Position numbers and translations under genes: made by a program. Below the pieces are notes generated by a model that was not told the DNA's origin, ran no database searches, and saw only the letters and a program-made list of their open reading frames with translations. 64,000 nucleotides of DNA, taken from positions 74,269 through 138,268 of the forward strand of contig JBHEQV010000004.1 in NCBI GenBank assembly GCA_046530735.1, in the 5' to 3' direction. Source of the DNA: Arsenophonus sp046530735 (GTDB taxonomy: Bacteria > Pseudomonadota > Gammaproteobacteria > Enterobacterales > Enterobacteriaceae). This document shows, piece after piece, positions 56,309 through 64,000 of the stretch. The first letter of the stretch is position 1; every line of letters starts with the position of its first letter.

Positions 56309-56827
56309 TTAATTATCTCTCTTTTCTCTATTTTGTACCTATTACATTATCTATTTTCTTTTCTTATGATTGAATTTTGAGAAGATGCAATAAGGTTAAA
56401 CCCGTCTGACACTATTAGTATTTAGTAGTATAATTTATCTTGTAGATAAATCATCTGTTAATTTTTCATTTTATAATGAAAAATAGGATATTTATCTTTT
56501 TTATTTAAAATGATAATTAATTTTAATTAAACAAAATGAGGTAATAAATCTAACAATATGTTTTCTTAAATACATAATCGATTATCAAAGATAATGGATA
56601 GAAATCAGAACATCATATATAAATGAATCTATTATTCATTTATTGTCAATAAGACATAAAGAATATTCTCAATTTAAAACGTTAAGGGCAAGCTAATAAA
56701 AATAACTATTTCTTATCTGTTTGGTTCAGGGTTATTATAGATCTTTCTTGCGCCGCCCTTTTTATGACAAAATGGCTAAATAAAAGATAGAGATATAGTT
56801 GAGAATAAAATATCATGATAACTTCAT
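56309..56827. other. Intergenic region upstream of lrp
   Basis: About 520 bases between lrp and IS copy D. It should hold the lrp promoter and leader, which is long in E. coli. I see no clear promoter pair and no gene. Confidence 0.4.
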
Positions 56828-57850
56828 AAGTTATTAGTAAATCCTAGTGTATGGCGGATCAGGCTAGTTTTCACTCTGATACTTCATAAATTTGTTCTCC
56901 ATCATTAAATTAGATATTGTTTATAGCAGAGTTATCAGCAGAAGGTTATAAAACCTCTTAGCCCGAATTCCAGCTATTCTAAACAGATGAAAGCAGTTTT
57001 AGAGATACTATTGAAAAGATTGTTTTTTTTTGAACTATAGTTAAATTTATAGTTTTACTATTACAAAAAAACTGGTTCCAATCGGATTGATTGCTCTTAT
57101 TGATACTATAGCCCGCTAACAAGAACCCATAGGGATGAACCAGCTATTCTTTTCTCGATCTTTTACCAGCTTCTTCATCGTTGGATAATATTCGATAAAA
57201 CCATTACAACAAAGCATTAAAAATTTTGTTAGCGACATCATAGTCTCTTCCTACCAAAAGCTCTAATTATATATCCTTACTCAGTCACATACCTTTGAGG
57301 GAGTAAATAGGCAGCGCATGAGCTGTTTGTACACTAAACAGCATTGATGGTGCGTGTACAGAAATATCTTTGGCATTACACTTAAAAATTAATGGTACCC
57401 CTATATCTACCGTAATAAACCTGGAAGAGATACAGTTAAGCCACGTGCTTTTTTACAGAAAAATCTAGAGCTTTATGAAAATCACCGGTGAATATGCCTA
57501 ACCAAAATAGGAGCTATTGGTAGCAATTCTTCGCTGTTTTGTAGGCTTCAGATAAGAGACAGGAAAGGAGTTGTTGAAGCATATTCCTTATTGCTGTAAT
57601 CCATTAATATTTGGCATTTTAATCTCAACATCATTAATAGCAGTTTATCAGATTCCTAGTACACCATTACGGATGATTTTATATAAGGAATCACCCAGAG
57701 CTAATATCTGGTTTTTTTTAAATATCTGTAGGGTAGAGCTTTTATGGAATGTCATCTCTCTGTTATTGATATCATCCATGAAATTAATCGGCAGTATACA
57801 CGTCATCATCTTCGGATTTTTATATACCAGAAATAAATTTAATTCTAACA
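56828..57850 (-). mobile_element. IS256-family remnant, copy D
   Basis: It starts with AAGTTATTAGTAAATC and the subterminal TGTATGGCGGATCAGGC shared with copy G's GCTGGTCAGG. It reads on the minus strand through the whole element to ATTTATTTCTGGTATATA near 57840. The 5' region (ATTTCATGGATGATATCAAT, then GAGATGACATTCCATAAAAG) matches copies E and F. About 1.0 kb long, so internally deleted. It bounds the right side of the serS-lrp block and is opposite in orientation to copy C on the left. The open frame seen on the plus strand at 57571-57882 is a shadow. Confidence 0.85.
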
Positions 57851-58746
57851 TATATCATACATCAATGAGAAAAATAAAGTGATTTACTCATAGGATTTTT
57901 ATATTATTTTTTTCATAAACTTAGTAATGATCAATTGTTTTTATCTTATTTATTAATATTATTTTATAATATTTTAGTTAGAGGAAAGCTTACGGCATCT
58001 ATTAGTGATGGAAAACTGGAAACTTAATAGCGGTACAAAAATAGTTGAAGAACTGATTATAAATTTTTGTAATGAATTAAATAGTATCATTGGCTGTAGA
58101 TTCGTAGTTGGCACTACCAGTGCTTCATCTGACGCAAGCAAAATAAGTTTTAACCAGTACAATAATAATACTTAGTATTAAGATGTTGAGATAAATTTAT
58201 TCGCCGAATTTATCAATGATACTTCAGCGGAAGTGCTAAAAGATATTGACGCAAAATATATATTATTATCAGTCGTTTTAAACGTAGAACTTATCATTTA
58301 AGAAAGCGATAAATTTATCGCCAAAAAATTTGCAATATTAAAATCGTAAGGATTAACATCGATACTTTGTATTACCAAATCTGAAGAATAAAATAGCGTT
58401 AAAAAACTGAACAAATTTGCGCTTGTTAAATCAATGCGGTATTAAATAGCTTAGATCTCAACGCATTTAAAATAGTGTTGCTGCTTATAGAATGGATTTG
58501 GTCGATTAGTACCGACAAATCAGTCACATCCACTCAATGCACAAGAGTGACACATAAGTCATTCGTTATCATTTTGGCAAGCAAAATTTAGCATTGTCGA
58601 AGAAGTGATTATTTAGTATGGCGCCTTAGTGAATACTAGATAATGCAGTCGAAATTTTTAATTAACCTAATATCGATAGTGTGCATTATAGTTGGCTGCA
58701 AATCGCTTAAAGCCGATACTTTTACAGCTATTATTAATGTAATGCA
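57851..58746. other. Decayed stretch between IS copies D and E
   Basis: No intact gene. Two plus-strand runs look coding: one near 58020-58170 (contains KIVEELIINFCNELNSI) and one near 58200-58290 (contains FAEFINDTSAEVLKDIDAKY). I do not recognise a family. Confidence 0.4.
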
Positions 58747-60150
58747 AGTTATCCTCTTTTCTGGTGTATGAAATTTTGAATATGATGGGGTATCCTGTTT
58801 ATTAATTTCGTGGATTATATCAATATATAGAGAGATGATATTTCATGAAAGGCTACACTAAGGTAGCCACGAAACCAGATATTACATGCGATCTTTTTCA
58901 TGAACGAATTTATAATAATGTTAGGTAGCTGATAGAGACACCACTGTTGAGGCGGAGCCTCAACTTCAATGCTACGACAACATACTCAAGATCGCTTTTA
59001 TCAATTGGAGTTCATGGTGTAGTTCATAACGATTATTCGTCACAGCGAATCATACAGATCAGTATGGGCGATATTAAGATTAAAGTGTCTAAGATTAGGG
59101 GAATCCATAGCGGTTAAGGAATATGCTTCAATATCTACTTGATACCACCTTATCTGAAGAACGAAAAAGCGTAAAAGTTACTACTAATCATTTACACCTG
59201 CTAGGTATACAAGCGATGATTTTCACAAAGCTCTAGGTTTTTCAGTGAAAAAGCACATGGTCTCTTTACTAGTACTATTAGTAGACTGAAATAGCAATGG
59301 CTTAAAGAGTACAGGAAAGGTGGTAAAACCTCCATTTTGCATGATTTAGCGATACCGTGCTACGTTTATTTTTGTGCTTATTACATAAACTGTTCTTTCA
59401 GGCGAGATGATCCCCTCACCCTACTTTTCCTTCTATTTCATTATCGGAGTCACTTTGCATGAACTAAAGAGTTAGGTTGCGCTTGAAAATCTTATCAAGA
59501 GTTAGAAGCGAACTGGATCCAACTTCTAATGAACTATGAGTAGGTAGTTTAATCGTATCTTTAAAGATTGCTATGGGAGACGGTGTGCCCTTGATTTTGA
59601 ATGCAATAGTAAAAATATTCTAGGACATCTAGCACTAACGCTGTTTTGATACACAAAACAGCTCATATGATGGCGTTTTACTTTCTATAGATATAAAATA
59701 AAAGTAAGGATAAGAACTCCAGAAGCTTTGCTACCAAAGAGTTCTGATTTCAGTAATAAATTCCTTGATGTTTTATTGGCAAAGTTATCAGCGAAATATC
59801 TTGCAGCAATGAAGAAACTGTAAACGATCGAGAAGAACGCTGAGATTCTACGGCTTCTAGTCACCGCACTGATGTTTCAGTAAGAACGAGATATCCAATT
59901 AAGAGTTGGTTTTTGTAAGAATGAAGATATAAAGCTGACGAGCGAAGATCTGTTTTTCAAAAAAAACAACTATTTCAATGGTATTTGAACTGCTACATTT
60001 TGTTTAAAAACTGGAATTGACTAAATGGATTTATGACTTTGTGCTGATACTAGTGTTAAATAACGTCCAATTTAAGGATGGAGAGTAGATTTACTAAGCA
60101 TCAGAGTGAAACATAGTCTGACTGTTATATGCTAGATTTACTAATAACTC
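58747..60150 (+). mobile_element. IS256-family remnant, copy E
   Basis: Near full-length (about 1.4 kb) plus-strand copy. The 5' part includes ATTTCGTGGATTATATCAAT and CATGAAAGGCTACACTAAGG; the centre includes the GATATTAAGATTAAAGTG word shared with copies C and F. The 3' end is AGATTTACTAATAACTC, the inverse of the terminal repeat. Broken by many stops. Confidence 0.88.
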
Positions 60151-60392
60151 TGATTTAATTATCATTAAGATATTCAAGTGCAGAAATAATAATTTACTAA
60201 GTTATTAAGATGTTAGTTTATGTTTATTTATTTTCTTTTGGCATTATATAAGTACCTGCATATCTGTTGTTTTTATTAAAAATCAGTTATCAAATAATGT
60301 CTTTTTCTTTATCTAGTCGCTATCGATTTTTGATAAAACGAAATTATTGATTTTTATTGTTTATGGCAAAAAATTTTACTGAAAAAAATAAA

Positions 60393-60420
60393 GAAGCCTG
60401 TCGTATAAACGGCAGGCTTC
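60393..60420 (-). terminator. Strong rho-independent terminator of the csp gene
   Basis: An 11-bp stem, GAAGCCTGTCG with CGGCAGGCTTC (one G:U pair), has a six-base loop. On the minus strand it is followed by TTTATTTTTTTC. It lies 25 bases beyond the csp stop. The best-formed terminator in the window. Confidence 0.9.
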
Positions 60421-60445
60421 AAGAAATCTAGTTATTTAACTAATC

Positions 60446-60658
60446 TTAAAGAGCAGTTACATTTGCTGCAGCTGGGCCTTTCGAACCATCTTCAATAGTA
60501 AATTCTACATTCTGCCCTTCAGCTAGAGTTTTGAATCCATTTCCTTGAATGGCAGAGAAGTGAACGAATACATCTTTGCTACCATCAGAAGGAGTGATGA
60601 AACCAAAGCCTTTAGATTCGTTAAACCACTTCACTTGACCCTTCATTTTCTCAGACAT
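60446..60658 (-). CDS. cspE: Cold-shock-like RNA chaperone (CspC/CspE type)
   Basis: A 70-residue OB-fold protein that binds single-stranded RNA and melts structure; the constitutive CspC/CspE types also act as antiterminators. RNP1 KGFGFI and RNP2 VFVHF are intact and the frame ends GPAAANVTAL. I start at ATG 60658 (MSEKMKGQVKWFNESKGFGF), preceded by AGGAAAAGGCAC; the open frame continues 38 codons upstream, but that part is leader without homology. The sequence is a blend of CspC and CspE features, so the exact paralogue is uncertain. It lies between two directly repeated IS256 remnants on the opposite strand, yet remains intact. Confidence 0.92.
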   Translation of the reverse strand: MSEKMKGQVKWFNESKGFGFITPSDGSKDVFVHFSAIQGNGFKTLAEGQNVEFTIEDGSKGPAAANVTAL

Positions 60659-60965
60659 GTGCCTTTTCCTATATAACAAATAAACATTGCCGCCTTCGGC
60701 AGATATATAAAAGCCTACATCACTATTTAATTCATGGAAGCACTTAGCAAGAGACGGTCGAAAGGCTATCAAGGATAACGCTACTCATAACGAATTAACT
60801 TAAATGTCGTAAATAAAATAGATCTGTTTTAAGCTTCTTCTTATTAACGCATGAGTAGTTAATAATATCAATAGTTTTATGCTTTTGTTTAAGAAAAAAA
60901 TGAATTTTCAAGAATATTCTTTGTTTAAGTCAATAAATTAATAAAAATAAAAATTGATTTTAGTT
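60659..60965. other. Leader and upstream region of the csp gene
   Basis: About 300 bases between the csp start and IS copy F. Long structured leaders are typical of csp genes; the 110 bases nearest the start have mixed composition unlike the AT-rich sequence beyond about 60800. No promoter could be fixed by eye. Confidence 0.4.
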
Positions 60966-62390
60966 TTTCTTATTTATGGTGTATAGGATTTTGGAGATGG
61001 GATGCGGTGCCGTATCCTGATGATTGATTTCGTGGATGATTTCAATAATATTGAGATGATGTATCATGAAAAGTCTACTATATACGGGTAAAAATACTCC
61101 CCCGCGAAATTAGATATTATCTCTAATCCATTGCATTAACTCACATGTAATAGTCCTAGTCAGCTGATATGCACTATTGTTAAGGATGAATTCAAAGCGA
61201 TATGCTTAAACAACATCCTCAAGGCCGCTTTATCAACGGATCATATGTCGTCTACCGTAACGGTTATTTTCTATATAATAAATCATATATAGACTGGTTT
61301 AGGGATCTTTAGATTAAAGTGATTAAGATCAGAAGATTGCACAACGGCAATGGAACATGTTTCAACAGCTCATTATTACCACCTTATCTGAAACGTATAA
61401 AAGTAGTGAAGAGTTGATACCATGCTTATATCTACGAGGAATGAGGTAGATCCACCAGTGATTTTTATGAAGCTATGTGGAGGCGCTTGTTAGTGAAAAA
61501 GCAGATGATCTCTTTGTAAGTACCAATCAGCAAACTAAAACAGAAATATTTTGAAGAGCTATAGGCAATGGGGTTTCCTGCGTGATTTAAGCTATATGCG
61601 TTATGTTTATTTTTGACGGAAGTCAATGCGTTCTGTCAGAGAAGCTGATTGCCTTTACCTTCTAGTCAAAGCGGAGGCTCTGCGCATGGCTATAAAGGAG
61701 CTAGGTTTCGGTATAATATTCTTATCAAAAGTCATAAATAAACTGAGCAAACCCCTAAATATCTTGAAATAGTGGAGCTTAACCGTATCTCTCAGGCTTG
61801 TTAGAGAAACCTGTCTTTTAATTTTTTAGAATGCAATGCAAATATATTCATAGACACCCACATTTAACGCTATTGGGATGGATACACAAAATAACTAATG
61901 TACTGGCTTTACTATCCACTAAATGGCATGCAATCAAAAGTTAAGGATTGAGATACGAGATATTTGCCTAGTAGAGAGTCGCGATGTTGCTAATAAATCC
62001 ATTGATAGTTTGTTGGTAAGTGTTTCATAGAAATATCATCCTGGAGCAATGAAAAACTGGAAAAAATTGAGAAGAGGTGTTGGCATTCTACGGCTTCCCA
62101 GCAGCAAACTGGGCAAATAAGAACGATGAATCTGATTGAGTCGGATTTTATGACAGTGAAATTATGGAAGCTAATGCGATAAGCGCTATAGCTCAAGAAA
62201 AACAATCCTTTTCAATGCTATATTTAAGCTGCTAGAGTCTGTTCAGAAATCTTGAACCGCTTTAATGGAATGACTTGTTTGATCATTCTGGTAATATAAT
62301 ATTTTAGTTAAGGATAGAGAACAGATTCTCTGAAGCATCATTCACTGAGTGAAAAACCTGATCATCATATACCAGATTTGCTAATAACTT
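60966..62390 (+). mobile_element. IS256-family remnant, copy F
   Basis: Near full-length plus-strand copy and the easiest to read. The 5' end TTATTTATGGTGTATAGG leads to TGATTTCGTGGATGATTTCA and to the start-like CATGAAAAGTCTAC. The C-terminal half gives LAFYGFPAAN-like residues then the NPIES-like NLIES before VGF. The 3' end is CCAGATTTGCTAATAACTT. Stops throughout. It is in the same orientation as copy E, 0.8 kb away, with the csp gene between. Confidence 0.88.
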
Positions 62391-62681
62391 ACGTTTTATT
62401 CTTGAAAAAAATAGTTTTAATGCTATTATTAAAAAATTGCTGAACTAACTATATCAATGATGCAATTAAAACCGAGCTAAGAGATTTTTTAAGCAAAAAA
62501 GTAAAAAACATTTTATGGTATAAAAATATGTATACTCTATTGTTCATAATAGATCTGATTTTATCAGATAAATATTTTATTATTAATATAATTTGATTGC
62601 AATATAAACAATTATAGAAGAATAATGTATTTAACATTATAACATCGTTAGCATGCAGCTAGTTTTTTGAACTTAATCAGT

Positions 62682-62757
62682 TCCTCCATAGTTCAGTTGG
62701 TAGAACGGCGGACTGTTAATCCGTATGTCACTGGTTCGAGTCCAGTTGGAGGAGCCA
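62682..62757 (+). tRNA. tRNA-Asn, anticodon GTT
   Basis: A 76-base cloverleaf nearly identical to E. coli tRNA-Asn. The acceptor stem TCCTCCA pairs with TGGAGGA, followed by G and an encoded CCA. The anticodon GTT is at 62715-62717 in the loop context GACTGTTAATCC, and the T loop is TTCGAGT. E. coli has four copies of this gene, so I cannot name the locus. Confidence 0.97.
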
Positions 62758-63855
62758 AATAATCTTAAGTTATAACTTGATTATAAATTTTATAACTTAT
62801 TATTTAGATACCAAATTAATCTGGTATTTAGTATAGTTTTTTACAATTTATTATCTCTAGTTAACTTGTTTTAACTCATCTTTCTTATCTATTTTAAGAT
62901 GGAATTATTTTTATGATAAAAATTAATGATAACTATAAAATTCTCTGCTCATAAACAACTGGCATATTTATTTTAAGATGATGATATATTAAAACTTGTT
63001 GTGGCTTATGCTGGCTGATTTTTAATCGAAATGGACGATATTGTTATAGTAAACTTGGTACCTTCAATTATTGATAGTGATCAAATAAAATTTTATCGAA
63101 AATGAAGATCTTTCGTTCTGACCTTGTTGAAGATATTGTTAATTACCTGTTACCTAACGAATGATAGCATTGATATAGAAGTTAAGAAGAGCGTTTTAAT
63201 CATGTGGGTATTTACTAGTTATAAACTTTACCAATCCAATATAACGATTAATTCTAGATATGAATATCAAAACGGCAATATCTATCCAGATTTTTCTAAA
63301 ATGAAAAAAATAGAAATACCACCATTAGTTTTGTGGTGAAGTTAGAAACAGTGATATTAATAGTTTTAATCATAAAGTCTATTGTTTTTACAAATGACGG
63401 GGCTTATTAAAAAAGGCTTTTACTCTAAAGAGAGTGTTTTAACATGTTTTTATTAAAGAAGCCGTTAATATGTATATCCTGATAATAAAAGAGCCTGACT
63501 TGTGTCTACCCTACAGTATACCACAACATTTAATGTTTAATAGAAATTAAATCTTAATTTGTTGTGTTAAACTTCATTTATAATGTCTATTTCTTATGAA
63601 ATATGAAATATGAAATATATTAAAACATTGCATGAAATAATAACAACAGGCTGTCAACGTTTTTCCTTGCCATAAATACTGGCATCATATATAAAATAGA
63701 AAAAAGTCTACCTCTATAATTGTGCAAGTTTTTTAGTGCATCTACTGCCCTTGTAGATTATACTAGCGTTTTTGATGAAATTAATGCGATTGAAAACTTT
63801 AAAATACTTGTCATTAAATATTTCTAAAATTTTTTTCTTACCTGTTAATGAAGGG
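62758..63855. other. Gene-poor stretch after tRNA-Asn
   Basis: About 1.1 kb with no gene recognised. The 71-codon open frame at 63124-63339 (plus) matches nothing I know and has no ribosome-binding site. A small tandem repeat lies at 63596-63618. Confidence 0.45.
63596..63618. repeat. Three copies of a 7-base tandem repeat
   Basis: ATGAAAT occurs three times in a row. Short simple repeat in non-coding sequence. Confidence 0.85.
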
Positions 63856-64000
63856 ATTTGTAATTTTTTAGAGAATCTAGTATATAGCTGGTCAGGTCTC
63901 CACTCTGATACTTCATGAATCTATTCTCCATCCTTAAATTATATATTGTTTACTAGTAGGATCAACAAGGTCATATTCCCTTATCCGATTCTTGTTTTTT
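63856..64000 (-). mobile_element. IS256-family remnant, copy G (cut by window end)
   Basis: The run GCTGGTCAGG, then CACTCTGATACTTCATGAAT, then TATTCTCCATCCTTAAATTA matches the start of copy D (56850-56925) and the reverse complement of the 3' end of copies E and F. The element continues past the window. Confidence 0.8.

Noticed and set aside
57571..57882. 103-codon plus-strand open frame
   Set aside because: Antisense to IS256 copy D.
60659..60772. N-terminal extension of the csp frame
   Set aside because: No homology, and a well-placed AGGA precedes ATG 60658, which gives the normal 70-residue protein.

Overview
The window looks like a chromosomal segment of an Enterobacterales insect endosymbiont in an advanced stage of genome decay. 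Every intact gene is clearly the orthologue of an E. coli housekeeping gene, the DNA is very AT-rich, and only 19 protein genes plus two tRNAs appear intact. Their summed length is about 18.2 kb of 64 kb, or roughly 28% coding. Long stretches between them hold eroded pseudogenes and eroded insertion sequences. Large non-coding tracts, old IS copies and loss of regulators and biosynthetic genes fit a Serratia symbiotica-like or Sodalis-like symbiont. The genus is inference; I could not run a search.

Layout. 1-8.3 kb: lpxH (with a dead ppiB upstream), cysS, folD and tRNA-Arg(TCT), a cluster collinear with E. coli. 8.3-21.8 kb: a gene desert with remains of a lambdoid prophage (endolysin and repressor fragments) next to the tRNA, the site E. 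coli prophage DLP12 also uses. 21.8-22.4 kb: a lone intact ydjM. 22.5-28 kb: a dead MFS transporter, desert, and a dead IS256-family copy. 28-37.6 kb: nhaA, (nhaR dead), rpsT, ribF, ileS, lspA, (fkpB dead), ispH, (dapB dead), in exact E. coli order. 38.5-39.7 kb: IS256 remnant. 40.3-46.2 kb: infA, (aat dead), cydC, cydD, trxB. 46.3-49 kb: IS remnants. 49.2-56.3 kb: serS, (rarA dead), lolA, a truncated ftsK and lrp, the E. coli block in inverted orientation. 56.8-64 kb: four more IS256-family remnants, one small cold-shock gene and tRNA-Asn.

What survives is mainly essential: aminoacyl-tRNA synthetases (CysRS, IleRS, SerRS), translation (S20, IF1), one-carbon and flavin cofactors (FolD, RibF), isoprenoid and lipid A synthesis (IspH, LpxH), lipoprotein maturation and sorting (LspA, LolA), cytochrome bd assembly and redox (CydDC, TrxB), and cell division (FtsK N-terminal domain). 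What is lost is accessory or supplied elsewhere: lysine/DAP synthesis (dapB), NhaR, FkpB, PpiB, Aat, RarA and the FtsK DNA motor.

Most interesting: (1) the serS-lrp block is inverted relative to E. coli and is bounded by two oppositely oriented IS256-family copies, which suggests IS-mediated inversion; (2) ftsK survives as a stand-alone membrane domain while its translocase half is rubble; (3) seven decayed copies of one IS256-family element lie in the window, most of them at synteny breaks. I found no convincing new defence, secretion or biosynthetic system.
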